A stretch of DNA of 64,000 nucleotides from JAPOUP01 sp965221405 (lineage in GTDB: Bacteria > Pseudomonadota > Alphaproteobacteria > Rhodobacterales > Rhodobacteraceae), in the NCBI GenBank assembly GCA_965221405.1, contig CBDCSE010000002.1, forward strand, positions 1,860,001-1,924,000, written 5' to 3'. The notes below the pieces were generated by a model that ran no database searches, was not told the origin of the DNA, and saw nothing but the letters and a program-made list of their open reading frames with translations. Below, in pieces: positions 1 to 8,271 of this stretch. The stretch's first letter is position 1. Each line of letters opens with the position of its first letter. The position numbers and the translations under genes are program-made.

Positions 1-1
1 A

Positions 2-364
2 AGAAAGCGCGGTCCCGTCCCGCAGACTATTCTGCAGACCATAGAACAGCTTCGGGACGAAGGAAAGATTCACTTTCGGAAACCGGAATTCGAACATGAC
101 TCGTGGAAATACAGTTCACTGGTAGAGCCGGAAACCGGACTTCTTTCGGAAAGCCACTTACGATGGGCAAATGCCGCCTTGGAATTCGTTCAGGGAAAAA
201 CGGCTAACGACATAAGCGAACTCACCCACGATGAAGTATGGGAAGCTGCTTCTGAAGGGGAGGAAATACCCCTGTTCACTACGCTGGTGAGCTACTGTGG
301 AGAAATCAGACAGGAAACGATAGAGTGGGCTGAATCCGTGATCAATGAACGGGAAGCCGTTTAA
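2..364 (+). CDS. Panacea (SocA/DUF4065)-like antitoxin, 5' end outside the window
   Basis: An open frame runs from the window edge to a TAA. Near the edge it reads RGPVPQTILQTIEQLRDEG, resembling the (Y/G)GPV..I...L..L...G.I pattern near the N terminus of Panacea-domain proteins; the C-terminal part carries the ELTHDEVWEAA segment that matches the H..W motif of the family. Panacea proteins act as antitoxins or chaperones for varied toxins. The stop overlaps the start of the next gene (TAATG), which is typical of toxin-antitoxin pairs. The true start and full length cannot be seen. Family call comes from motif recognition only. Confidence 0.6.
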   Translation, partial: RKRGPVPQTILQTIEQLRDEGKIHFRKPEFEHDSWKYSSLVEPETGLLSESHLRWANAALEFVQGKTANDISELTHDEVWEAASEGEEIPLFTTLVSYCGEIRQETIEWAESVINEREAV

Positions 365-651
365 TGCCATGGGGACTTACGCTTAGAACAGTAGTTCTGG
401 ACGAAAAAGCGTTAGAGTTCCACGAACAGGCAATGGATCGGAACTGCCGTTTTGATGATCAGTGGGCAGCGGTTGAATGGCTGCTCTCCAAAGCCCCTGA
501 AAACGGGCAGTTTCGGGATGAAGACTATCCCCACAGAAACTTGATATATGTTGTTCCCGCCGATGAATTAGCGGGAACAAAGGAGTTGTGGGTTTTGTAC
601 TCATATGATTCCCAGCAAGTTACTGTCCACGCGATACGCTTTTACCCCTGA
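364..651 (+). CDS. Small toxin-like protein coupled to the Panacea-like antitoxin
   Basis: A 95-residue protein starting at the ATG inside the TAATG overlap with the upstream stop. It is polar, has no signal peptide or membrane segment, and ends with a beta-rich stretch (LWVLYSYDSQQVTVHAIRFYP) like that of small RelE/ParE-type or other single-domain toxins. I do not recognise the exact family. Translational coupling to a Panacea-like antitoxin is the main reason for calling it a toxin candidate. It has no IS damage and codon use like the upstream gene. Confidence 0.5.
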   Translation: MPWGLTLRTVVLDEKALEFHEQAMDRNCRFDDQWAAVEWLLSKAPENGQFRDEDYPHRNLIYVVPADELAGTKELWVLYSYDSQQVTVHAIRFYP

Positions 652-755
652 TACGCCAGGCTAGGAATCCGACCATGCACGGGAAACAGGGAAGCGGTGG
701 GTTTAGGTTGCGGGCTTCTATCAGGTTACGGCATTCTTCGGGCATATCGGCAATA

Positions 756-944
756 CTACTCAGTGAGTGGCACTTCGATCACGTCAGCTTCTAACGACTT
801 CTTCATCAGTTCGATACGATTGCGACATTCCTTTATGTCATTGTACCCAGTTCCCGAAGTTCCGATGATTTCATTGTTGGCAGCGCGGAATCTCCAACGC
901 CATAGCCCAGCAGCAGATTTATCACGATAGATCTCGTATCTCAT
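756..944 (-). CDS. YegP/DUF1508 family protein
   Basis: A 62-residue protein with one DUF1508 unit: WRWRFRAANNEIIGTSGTGY followed by a KECRNRIELMKK helix matches the W.FRL.A.NGE.I..SE.Y..K..C...I pattern. YegP-type proteins usually carry one or two such units; their function is not settled. It stands alone between the toxin-like gene and the aromatic operon, on the opposite strand to both. Confidence 0.75.
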   Translation of the reverse strand: MRYEIYRDKSAAGLWRWRFRAANNEIIGTSGTGYNDIKECRNRIELMKKSLEADVIEVPLTE

Positions 945-1170
945 GGGACGGCCTCTGCATTGTTAATTTCAGGTGAACGTAAGGGGGCTGCCCCCTTCCG
1001 GTTTCTTGCGCTCGGCCGGTCTTGCCAATTCGAATCTGCGAAGCTGTATTGGAAAGCTATTGATAGGCGATCTGGCATCACTGGTTCAACGGGAAACCCG
1101 GCTGAATCCGCGCAGACCCCCTTTTACGTCTCAACTCGAAACAGGTGTTTCCCTATATGGTCACGTTAAA

Positions 1171-1186
1171 GTCAGACAGACCTGAC
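1171..1186. promoter_or_regulatory. Short inverted repeat upstream of galB
   Basis: GTCAG-N6-CTGAC lies about 25 bases before the galB start, inside an otherwise gene-free leader (945-1210). It could be a regulator site for the aromatic operon; no local regulator is encoded next to it. A chance match is possible given its short arms. Confidence 0.25.
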
Positions 1187-1210
1187 CAATCAAAACCAGG
1201 AGGCTTGCCC

Positions 1211-1948
1211 ATGTCCGATAAAAGAACCGCGCTTGTTATTAGCGCGCACTCCGCCGACTTCGTCTGGCGCGCTGGCGGGGCCATCGCCCTGCATCAAGAC
1301 AAGGGATACGAGGTAACGGTTGTCTGCCTGTCCTATGGCGAGCGAGGTGAGAGCGCGAAGCTATGGAGGCGGGACGGCATGACCCTCCAGAAAGTCAAAG
1401 CCGCACGCAGAACCGAGGCCGAATGCGCTGCCGCCGCTTTGGGTGTCAACGATATCCGTTTCTTCGACGTGGGCGATTACCCGCTGGATCTGGGCCACGA
1501 AACACGGGACCGTATGGTTGATGTGATCCGTGAGGTACAACCGAAGTTCATGATGTCCCATTCAAAGTGGGATCCCTACAACACCGATCATATGGAAACG
1601 ACACAGTTTGCCCTACAATGCCGGATGATCGCGCAGGCGTGGGGCCACAATCCGGGCCAGAAGGTTCTGGGCGCTCCACAGCTTTATCTGTTCGAGCCGC
1701 ACCAGACCGAACAAATGGAGTGGAAGCCAAGCGTGTTTCTCGACATCACGGATGTCTGGGATAGGAAATGGGCGGCAATCCAGTGCATGCGGGGGCAGGA
1801 GCATCTCTGGAGCTTCTACAAGAACGTTGCCGAGAACCGCGCCAATCACTTCCGGCGCAATTCCGGTGGGCAGGCTGGAGGACGGGCGGCGAAATACGCG
1901 GAAGGTTTCGAGACGATCTTTCCTCGGACAGTGGATGAACTGGAATGA
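1211..1948 (+). CDS. galB: 4-oxalomesaconate hydratase, PIG-L family (GalB type)
   Basis: A 245-residue PIG-L-fold protein. The start is set by an AGGAGG ribosome site nine bases before ATG 1211; a longer frame from 1145 lacks one. The variant metal-site motif AHSADFVW near the N terminus, rather than the deacetylase PHPDDE form, and the HSKWDPYNTDH segment are features of GalB, the zinc hydratase that converts 4-oxalomesaconate to 4-carboxy-4-hydroxy-2-oxoadipate in gallate/protocatechuate 4,5-cleavage. It overlaps the next gene by four bases (ATGA). Neighbours galC, galD and ligI support the specific assignment over a generic PIG-L deacetylase. Confidence 0.9.
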   Translation: MSDKRTALVISAHSADFVWRAGGAIALHQDKGYEVTVVCLSYGERGESAKLWRRDGMTLQKVKAARRTEAECAAAALGVNDIRFFDVGDYPLDLGHETRDRMVDVIREVQPKFMMSHSKWDPYNTDHMETTQFALQCRMIAQAWGHNPGQKVLGAPQLYLFEPHQTEQMEWKPSVFLDITDVWDRKWAAIQCMRGQEHLWSFYKNVAENRANHFRRNSGGQAGGRAAKYAEGFETIFPRTVDELE

Positions 1949-2637
1949 CCTATCAAGCTGGCACAGCGGGTGTTGTCGTCCAGAAAATCGAGCGCGCGGA
2001 TCAATCCGTCATCGACGGTCTCTCGAAGTGCGGAGTGTCGACCGTCCACGAAGCGCAAGGACGAAAGGGGCTTCTGGCCAGTTACATTCGTCCAATCTTC
2101 AGCGGTGCCCGGGTGGCGGGGTCTGCCATCACCGTGCTGATGCCGCCTTGTGACAATTGGATGCTACATGTCGCGGCGGAGCAGATCACTGGAGGTGATA
2201 TCGTGGTGGCCGGGGTGACGGCTCCCTCTGACGCGGGTTATTTCGGCGACCTGCTCGCGACGTCCTTCAGGGCGCAGGGCGCGCGCGGATTGGTGATTGA
2301 CGCCGGCACCCGCGATGTGCGCGACCTGACTGAGATGGGTTTTCCCGTCTGGTCGAAAGCGATCTGCGCGACCGGCACAATCAAGGCGACTCTGGGATCG
2401 GTCAATATTCCAGTTGTATGTGCGCGGCAGCTTGTGAACGCAGGCGATGTGATCGTAGCCGATGACGATGGTGTCGTCGTGGTGCGCCGCGACGAGGCGG
2501 CTGCCGTCCTTCAGAGAGCACAGGCGCGCGAGGTGAACGAAAGCGAGAAGCGCACGAAACTGGCTTCCGGCGTTTTGGGTCTGGATATGTACAACTTCCG
2601 GCAACCCTTGGCGGAGAAGGGGCTGAAATATGTCTGA
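1945..2637 (+). CDS. galC: 4-carboxy-4-hydroxy-2-oxoadipate (CHA) aldolase, RraA-like
   Basis: A 230-residue RraA-fold protein (also called LigK/ProA). FGDLLATSFRAQGARGLV followed by DAGTRDVRDL contains the Gly-rich substrate loop and the Arg-Asp pair that bind pyruvate and the divalent metal in HMG/CHA aldolases. It cleaves CHA to pyruvate and oxaloacetate, the last step of the 4,5-cleavage route. Start codon overlaps the galB stop (ATGA) and the stop lies inside the galD start region, so expression is probably coupled. Confidence 0.9.
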   Translation: MTYQAGTAGVVVQKIERADQSVIDGLSKCGVSTVHEAQGRKGLLASYIRPIFSGARVAGSAITVLMPPCDNWMLHVAAEQITGGDIVVAGVTAPSDAGYFGDLLATSFRAQGARGLVIDAGTRDVRDLTEMGFPVWSKAICATGTIKATLGSVNIPVVCARQLVNAGDVIVADDDGVVVVRRDEAAAVLQRAQAREVNESEKRTKLASGVLGLDMYNFRQPLAEKGLKYV

Positions 2638-3685
2638 CGGCATCCGCTGCATGTGGATGCGCGGCGGTACATCCAAGGGCGCGTACTTCCTGGCCGAGGA
2701 TCTGCCAGGTGACGTTGCGGCCCGTGATGCGATCCTGCTGCGGGTCATGGGCTCACCGGACCCGCGCCAGATCGACGGGATGGGAGGCGCGGACCCCCTG
2801 ACATCCAAAGTGGCGGTGGTCAGTGGTTCCGACCGAAACGGTATCGATGTGGATTATCTGTTCCTGCAGGTGTTTGTGGACCAATCCGTTGTGACCGATG
2901 CGCAAAACTGCGGCAATATCCTTGCCGGGGTTGGGGCTTTTGCGGTCGAGCGCGGTCTCGTCTCCGCGCGGGACGGTACAACCCTGGTTGCCATCTACAT
3001 GGAAAACACAGGTCAGGTGGCGGTGGCGCACGTAAACACGCCGGGTGGTAAGGTCTCCTACAGGGGGGATGCGCGGATCGACGGTGTGCCCGGCGGAGCG
3101 GCGGCGGTTCCGCTGACTTTCAAAGATACGGCTGGATCGTCATGCGGCGCCCTGTTGCCGACCGGGAATGCCATGGACCTCGTTGAGGGGGTCGAGCTGA
3201 CCATGATCGACAATGGTATGCCCTGCATCATTGTGCGGGCCAGCGATATGGGAATTGTCGGCGACGAGACTCCCGAAGCACTCGAATCCGATATTGCGCT
3301 GCGCACGAAACTCGAAACGATCCGGCTCACCTGTGGGCCTTTGATGAACCTTGATGACGTTACCGAAAAGTCCGTACCCAAGATGACAATGGTTAGTGCC
3401 GCAAGGAACGGTGGCGCGATCAGTACGCGGACCTTCATTCCCCATCGGTGCCACAAGACAATTGGCGTGCTTGGAGCCGTCAGCGTGGCGACGGCCTGCC
3501 TGACGCCGGGATCACCGGCCTATGATCTTGCCAATCGTGGCGAAGGGACGGAGCGGGCCTTGTCCGTGGAGCACCCGACAGGCGAAATGACGGTTGTCGC
3601 GACAATGGGTGCAAACGGGGTCGTGGCCGAAGCTGCGATCCTACGGACTGCGCGTAAGTTGATGGATGGGGAGACATTCGTATGA
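2630..3685 (+). CDS. galD: 4-oxalomesaconate tautomerase, PrpF family
   Basis: A 351-residue PrpF-like isomerase. The N-terminal CMWMRGGTSKGAYF signature is the family hallmark; length matches GalD. It interconverts keto and enol forms of 4-oxalomesaconate between the LigI and GalB steps. The start overlaps the galC stop by eight bases and the stop overlaps ligI (ATGA). A methylaconitate isomerase is the alternative in the family but the operon points to GalD. Confidence 0.9.
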   Translation: MSDGIRCMWMRGGTSKGAYFLAEDLPGDVAARDAILLRVMGSPDPRQIDGMGGADPLTSKVAVVSGSDRNGIDVDYLFLQVFVDQSVVTDAQNCGNILAGVGAFAVERGLVSARDGTTLVAIYMENTGQVAVAHVNTPGGKVSYRGDARIDGVPGGAAAVPLTFKDTAGSSCGALLPTGNAMDLVEGVELTMIDNGMPCIIVRASDMGIVGDETPEALESDIALRTKLETIRLTCGPLMNLDDVTEKSVPKMTMVSAARNGGAISTRTFIPHRCHKTIGVLGAVSVATACLTPGSPAYDLANRGEGTERALSVEHPTGEMTVVATMGANGVVAEAAILRTARKLMDGETFV

Positions 3686-4566
3686 TCGAACAGAAAATGG
3701 ATGCGGATTGGCTCGTCTTTCATCCCAGGCCCAAAACACCCGACTTCAGGTTGCCGGAAGGCGCTGTTGACGCGCATTGCCACGTCTTTGGTCCATCGCC
3801 CGAGTTTCCGTACGCGCCCGAGCGCAAGTACACGCCCTGCAATGCGGGTAAGGACAAGCTGTTTGCGCTTAGCGATCACCTTGGGTTCTCGCGAAATGTG
3901 ATCGTGCAGGCCACCTGCCACGGCAAGGACAACAGCGCTATGGTTGACGCCTGTCAGGCGGCTGGGGATTTAGCTCGCGGCGTGGCCAGTGTGGGCGCGG
4001 AGATTTCTGTCGGCGAACTGGAGGACATGCATCGTTCCGGGGTGCGCGGTGTCCGGTTCAACTTCGTCAAACGTTTGGTCGACCCGACGCCGAAAGAGGT
4101 GTTCCTTGGCATAGCCGAGAGGATCCAGCAGTTCGGCTGGTCCATCGTAGTCTACTTTGAGGCAGCTGACCTGGAAGATCTCGAACCCTTCCTGAAGCTA
4201 CTTCCTGGCACAATCGTTGTCGACCACATGGGTCGCCCCGACGTGACAAAGGGCGTGGATCACGCGGACTTCGAACGCTTCATCCGGCTGATGACAGAGA
4301 ACGAGAATATCTGGACCAAGGTGACTTGCCCGGAACGGCTGACGATCGCAGGACCACCCTATGATGACGTGGTGCCTTACTGCCGGGCTATCGTGGATCT
4401 GTTTGAAGATCGGGTGCTTTGGGGCACCGACTGGCCGCATCCGAACATGAAGTCCCACATGCCTGACGACGGGGCGTTGGTCGACTACATTCCGCGCATC
4501 GCGCTGACCGCCGGGCAGCAACAAAAGCTCTTGGTCGACAATCCCATGCGTCTCTACTGGGCGTGA
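3682..4566 (+). CDS. ligI: 2-pyrone-4,6-dicarboxylate lactonase
   Basis: A 294-residue amidohydrolase-superfamily protein close to Sphingobium LigI throughout. Visible motifs in order: VDAHCHVFGPS, HLGFSRNVIVQA, GVRFNFVKR, VDHMGRPD and LWGTDWPHPN, whose Asp acts in water activation. LigI hydrolyses 2-pyrone-4,6-dicarboxylate to 4-oxalomesaconate. It is the last gene of the four-gene overlapping operon; ligAB and ligC, which would make its substrate from protocatechuate, are not within the window. Confidence 0.95.
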   Translation: MIEQKMDADWLVFHPRPKTPDFRLPEGAVDAHCHVFGPSPEFPYAPERKYTPCNAGKDKLFALSDHLGFSRNVIVQATCHGKDNSAMVDACQAAGDLARGVASVGAEISVGELEDMHRSGVRGVRFNFVKRLVDPTPKEVFLGIAERIQQFGWSIVVYFEAADLEDLEPFLKLLPGTIVVDHMGRPDVTKGVDHADFERFIRLMTENENIWTKVTCPERLTIAGPPYDDVVPYCRAIVDLFEDRVLWGTDWPHPNMKSHMPDDGALVDYIPRIALTAGQQQKLLVDNPMRLYWA

Positions 4567-4581
4567 CTGCGCGGTCGGGAT

Positions 4582-4854
4582 CTAGGTGTCGGGAAGGTCG
4601 TCCGGGTCACGGATGATGTCCGGCGACCGGTACAGATCGGGATGCTCTTCGCACTTGCAATATCCCGTCGGTTTGCCGGTCGTGGCGTTCACGACCCAGG
4701 AAGCGCGGGGACGTTTTTTGCCGAGGTACCGACTGACGGATAGCGGATGCACATGCAGCCGATAGGCGAGAGCGCCGTAGGTACAACGTTTCCTGATGTC
4801 GTTCAGGTGGGCGAGAACGTTTTCCGTATACCCAACGCGCTCGGCTTCGGTCAT
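4582..4854 (-). CDS. Conserved small protein of unknown function
   Basis: A 90-residue frame beginning at ATG 4854, seven bases after a GGAAAGG ribosome site; an in-frame extension upstream lacks one. Contains TYGALAYRLHVHPLSVSRYLG followed by SWVVNATTGKPTGY and HPDL, loosely like a winged-helix recognition unit with a conserved strand pair. No signal peptide or membrane segment. It is convergent with ligI with a 15-base gap. I do not assign a function. Confidence 0.6.
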   Translation of the reverse strand: MTEAERVGYTENVLAHLNDIRKRCTYGALAYRLHVHPLSVSRYLGKKRPRASWVVNATTGKPTGYCKCEEHPDLYRSPDIIRDPDDLPDT

Positions 4855-5073
4855 TGCCTTTCCTTTCTTCTGCCACAACGGGCGGGAACTGTAAACATGA
4901 AAACGCTCGGCATGGATGCTCCACCATGTCGAACGGGCGCTTTCAGTGCAATGAAAGGCACGTTATCCGGCTCAGTGACCTGAACCGAATAGACGTGTGC
5001 CTAGCCGTGCCAAGCCCTACCTGACCTAGCCATGAACAGGCGACGTAGGTTTCCAGAAAGGCAGTGTCAAGAG

Positions 5074-5108
5074 AAACCCCCGGCGGTCGCCTGCCAGGGG
5101 TTTTGTTT
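5074..5108 (+). terminator. Rho-independent terminator-like hairpin
   Basis: AAACCCC and GGGGTTT arms enclose a GGCG/CGCC inner stem and are followed on the plus strand by TTTTGTTT. No plus-strand gene lies immediately before it, so it may stop readthrough from the gal/lig operon. Confidence 0.6.
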
Positions 5109-5395
5109 CATCCGTCGTGGCCGGGGAGGGTTCTATAGGATTTACAGTGAAGAGTCAATAGGCTAATGTATGCCATGAAAGCATACGGAAACAAGAGAAA
5201 GTCCCGATGAATGTCACGATTTTCCGGTTTGGCTCATCGGCGGATCGTATTCCTGAATCAGGCGAGCCTCTGTATCCAGCCGCGTCGACGCCACCGCTTC
5301 AGCTCGAACATGAATCTGGTTCACCCCCCTGCGGATGGCTTCCGCCCACCGCTCATGGCCACTGAGCCGGTTTTTCAGGTTTTCCGTCTTTCCGA

Positions 5396-5423
5396 CCCCG
5401 GCGCCACTCCGAAGCGCAACGCC
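5396..5423. repeat. Solo IS30-type end (28-base repeat shared with 53327-53354)
   Basis: Identical to 53327-53354. Its core GAAGCGCAACGCC differs only by T to C and A to G changes from GAAGTGCAACACC at the outer ends of the two IS30 copies near 54.68 kb and 62.90 kb, so it is probably a decayed IS30 terminus. Confidence 0.5.
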
Positions 5424-5469
5424 CGCAGTCCGTGCATATGATTTTCATGTCTGTCCGGTTCCTTTCGTG

Positions 5470-5500
5470 AAAACCCCCGGCCAGGCCTGGCCGGGGGTCG
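5470..5500 (-). terminator. Terminator of the TbpB-like lipoprotein gene
   Basis: A perfect 26-base palindrome (core CCCCCGGCCAGGCCTGGCCG) sits 30 bases past the lipoprotein stop and is followed on the minus strand by a T run. The plus strand also has a T run, so it may act in both directions. Confidence 0.75.
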
Positions 5501-5529
5501 TGTTTTTCATCCGTGGTGGACGGGAAAGG

Positions 5530-6756
5530 CTATTCCGACGCCTCGCCCGTCTTCTCGGCCCCGAACGCGCCGATCAGGTGGCTGCCCTGGTGCTGGGCCT
5601 CAAACGTTCCCAGGATGTGCGTGGACACTTTATCGGCGTCGCCGCCACGCAGTTCGGCGTCCCACGCATTATCCAGCGTGGCGCCCTTGGTTCCGCCACG
5701 GGTCCAGACAGTCGAACGTTTTTCGGCGGCGGTTCCACTTCCAGAATAAGCGGCCAAACCACCGAGACCATCGGAATTCAGGTTGTTTTCCTGCAGTGCG
5801 ACAGACCATCCGGCCTTGTCCCTGCCGTCGGCGTCCTTGAAGTCCCTGATCTCGCCGGAGAGCGTCCCCGCGTTAGCCGTAGTGAATTTCGCCGTCAGAC
5901 TGGCTTTCGCCGTGAAGTCCCCGGCCTCGCCCGGCACGGCGTACTTGCCCGTCGCGTCACCCTCGTACGTGGCCGAACCGACAGTTCCGGGGAAGGCCTT
6001 CGTAGCGGCAAGGCCGCCTTCATGGGTGAACGCCTCGAAATGGGTGGTTTTGCCGTCTGCATCGGTGGCGGCCCACCAGCCCCATATGGCGTCGTCGCCC
6101 GTGGTCTTGGTGCTTTCCGGGACGCTGGGCTTGAAGTTCCAGTTACTTCCTGTGGGGTGTCCGTTCTGCGAAAAACAGGCATCTTCACAATGGAACGTGC
6201 CGTCGACCCCCTTCCATTTACCCGGAGTCGTGAAAACGCCGCCGTCAACCGTGTGGTCCTTTCGGCTTGGCCCCGGCGCGAAAACTCCGCCTGCGGCCGT
6301 TGCTTCGCCTAGAGCAAGAGCAGAATTACCGGAACCGAGTGGATAGGAATCCTTGGGATTGCCCGCAGATGCGGTTGCGATCTTGGTGACTCCGCTTACC
6401 GCCATTGCAAACGTCTCGCCCTCCAACGTGATCTTCTGGTGATCCTTTTCGCCCTTCGCCGCCTTGAAATCCGTGTAAGTGTTACCAGCCGCATCAGTGT
6501 TGGCGTCTCGAAGGGCCGTGGCTGCGGCCCGCGCCATTTCCGCGTCCGCCATAGACGTGTCGGGGGCGCACTTGCCGTCCTTCAGCACGGTACCGGGGCC
6601 GCAGTCGTCCGCGTTGGTTTTGCGTTCGCCGCCGCCACTCATGCCGCCACCGCCGGCCATCTTCATCTGATTGTTGTTGTCGCTCCCGCCGCAACCGGCC
6701 AGGGCGAGCGCGCCCGCCAGCGTGACCGCTGGCACCATAAGTCTCGATATCCTCAT
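5530..6756 (-). CDS. TbpB-like surface lipoprotein
   Basis: A 408-residue protein with a lipobox (LALAGC, Cys22) after a short signal peptide, a low-complexity Asn/Gly/Met linker, and a C-terminal region with alternating strands typical of the TbpB beta-barrel: TLSGEIRDFKD, WSVALQ and a final LGTFEAQHQGSHLIGAFGAEK, where the last strand matches the G.F.....LiGaFGA(E/K) ending. Members bind host or environmental ligands and are often exported to the surface. It lies 25 bases after a porin gene and is probably co-transcribed. Ligand unknown; iron or haem binding is possible but not shown. Confidence 0.75.
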   Translation of the reverse strand: MRISRLMVPAVTLAGALALAGCGGSDNNNQMKMAGGGGMSGGGERKTNADDCGPGTVLKDGKCAPDTSMADAEMARAAATALRDANTDAAGNTYTDFKAAKGEKDHQKITLEGETFAMAVSGVTKIATASAGNPKDSYPLGSGNSALALGEATAAGGVFAPGPSRKDHTVDGGVFTTPGKWKGVDGTFHCEDACFSQNGHPTGSNWNFKPSVPESTKTTGDDAIWGWWAATDADGKTTHFEAFTHEGGLAATKAFPGTVGSATYEGDATGKYAVPGEAGDFTAKASLTAKFTTANAGTLSGEIRDFKDADGRDKAGWSVALQENNLNSDGLGGLAAYSGSGTAAEKRSTVWTRGGTKGATLDNAWDAELRGGDADKVSTHILGTFEAQHQGSHLIGAFGAEKTGEASE

Positions 6757-6781
6757 GTCATGTTTCCTTTCGTTCCGGCGG

Positions 6782-7792
6782 TCAGAAGCTGAACGTCACG
6801 CCGAGGTCGGCGGTCTGCCGGTCCTCCGCGCCCTGTTCCTGCGCGGGCCAGTTGGTGAAGCCCGCCTTGAGGGAAGCCCCGCCACCGAGTTTCCATTCGA
6901 AACCGGCCCCGGTGGCCTCGGCGTTGCCGAACTCCGTCGCGTCAGTGTAGAACACCGTCACGCCCATCTGCCCGGCGCTGTATCCGGCGGAGACGGCGAA
7001 CTGCTCCCGGTCGCGGTCAACGGCATTGCCGTCAGCGTCGGTTTCGATGGGGTTGCCGTCACTGTCGTTGGTGTCGCGGCCCTGCATTCCTACGACCACC
7101 TTGCCGGTGAAGCCGGAGATGGACGCGCCCGCGCCGAGGACCAGGTGCCCGTCGGCGTCATCCTCGGCCACGGCCTCGAAGCCGCCGCCGATCCACGCGG
7201 AACCCATGTCCGCGATCGACAGGTCGGCCTTCGCGCCGACGGAAAGCGTGTCGGCGGAAATCTCCTTCCTGTCCGCCTGCACCACCCCGTCCTCAACCAC
7301 GGGCGCCATGCCCAGCGAGGCGTACATCCGCACCGGCCCCATCTTCGGGAGCGCGTACTGGAGCGCTGGCTCCTCTCCCTCCGTTCCGCCCCGCAGGTAC
7401 TTGATCTCGTTCGGGTCGCCTAGGTTCCTGTATCCCACGCCGGACACGTGGCCGATGGCGGCCTTGGCCCCGGCGTCCACATCGCCCATCGACAGCTTTC
7501 CGAACGGCCCGGCGAGATAGATGTTTCCGGCCGTGCCGGAAGCCCCGCCTGGGGCGTTGTCAGCGCGGATGGACCCGCCCGCCGTAAGCCCGCTGTCGAG
7601 CGTGGCGGACGCCGTGAACGTGACGCGCACCCGGCTGTCGAATTTCAGGTCGTCGTTCGAATCGGAAACGACGCCCATGCGCCCGTCGCCGCTGAGGGTG
7701 ATCGACGGCCCCGTGTCCATCATCGCGTCCTGTGCGAATGCCACCCCGGCGCCCATGCCGAGCGCGGTGGTGGCGAGCAGTACTCTTCTCAT
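6782..7792 (-). CDS. Outer-membrane general porin
   Basis: A 336-residue protein with a cleavable signal peptide (ending GVAFA), alternating amphipathic strands such as ITLSGDGRMGVV and LSMGDVDAG, acidic loops (DTNDSDGNPIETDADG) and a C-terminal Phe (GVTFSF) required for barrel assembly. This is the alphaproteobacterial porin pattern seen in Rhodobacterales. A GGAG ribosome site precedes ATG 7792. It leads a two-gene unit with the TbpB-like lipoprotein. Solute specificity cannot be read from the sequence. Confidence 0.85.
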   Translation of the reverse strand: MRRVLLATTALGMGAGVAFAQDAMMDTGPSITLSGDGRMGVVSDSNDDLKFDSRVRVTFTASATLDSGLTAGGSIRADNAPGGASGTAGNIYLAGPFGKLSMGDVDAGAKAAIGHVSGVGYRNLGDPNEIKYLRGGTEGEEPALQYALPKMGPVRMYASLGMAPVVEDGVVQADRKEISADTLSVGAKADLSIADMGSAWIGGGFEAVAEDDADGHLVLGAGASISGFTGKVVVGMQGRDTNDSDGNPIETDADGNAVDRDREQFAVSAGYSAGQMGVTVFYTDATEFGNAEATGAGFEWKLGGGASLKAGFTNWPAQEQGAEDRQTADLGVTFSF

Positions 7793-7813
7793 AGCAGATT
7801 TCTCCGTTTGATA

Positions 7814-7836
7814 CGTGAGGCACCGATCGCCTCACG
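7814..7836 (-). promoter_or_regulatory. Stem-loop in the porin leader
   Basis: CGTGAGGC-N7-GCCTCACG lies about 22 to 44 bases upstream of the porin start, so it would fold in the 5' leader of the transcript or serve as an operator. No T run follows, so a terminator is unlikely. Confidence 0.5.
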
Positions 7837-8271
7837 GACCCGAATCTATGCGGAGCGCTGTACTAGGGAAGGTACTGGAATCGGATTTATCCCAACATGT
7901 AGTGGTTTTGCAACATATGACGGATTTGCAACGGAGAAGGCCGTGTCGGTTGTGTCTAAGTAACGAAACAACAGGAATGTGTCCGCTTATGGCATATGTC
8001 AAAAGAAGCCATCGCGTCGGGCTCCAGCCAGTTCCCGGCAAAATAGGAACCGAAGGGTCCCATATCGGACCTTGACACCGCTTCTCCCTCAACTAACGTG
8101 TTTCCCGCAACGTACCCACAGGCCCGCTATGCCGGGTCGCTCGCTCTATACAACAGCCGCGCTTACTAGGCGAAGGGTCGCTCCCCGAGCCCGGCGAAAG
8201 GGCGGGGCGCTTTCCTGTGGGAACGTTGCAACGGCCCGGCACCTGCCGGACCTGAGCGCGGGGAAGCGGGA
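7837..8271. other. Intergenic region between divergent porin and HTH genes
   Basis: No supported gene. The region must carry the divergent promoters; a TTGACA at about 8072 could be a -35 element for the HTH gene but no convincing -10 is seen. A near-repeat TTTTGCAACATATGACGGA/TTTGCAACGGA occurs around 7910-7940. Confidence 0.4.

Larger units (their letters stand above)
4855..5469. other. Gene-poor spacer with a terminator and an IS30 end
   Basis: No supported protein gene. It holds a hairpin terminator (5074-5108), a small inverted repeat GTATGC-N7-GCATAC near 5166-5184, and a 28-base segment (5396-5423) identical to one at 53327-53354. Short frames here show no family features. Confidence 0.6.

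Noticed and set aside
980..1000. AAGGGGGCTGCCCCCTT palindrome upstream of galB considered as a terminator
   Set aside because: No T run follows and no gene ends nearby on either strand at a fitting distance.
1020..1050. CCAATTCGAATCTGCG resembling a tRNA T-loop
   Set aside because: No acceptor or anticodon stem can be built around it. No other tRNA-like arrangement was found in the window.
5206..5361. A 51-codon frame starting ATGAATGTC after a GTATGC inverted repeat
   Set aside because: No ribosome site or family features and an unusual Pro/Ser-rich end; not enough to call a gene.
5335..6312. A 325-codon plus-strand frame opposite the TbpB-like lipoprotein
   Set aside because: The minus frame has a lipobox, family motifs and a terminator; the plus frame is low-complexity antisense.
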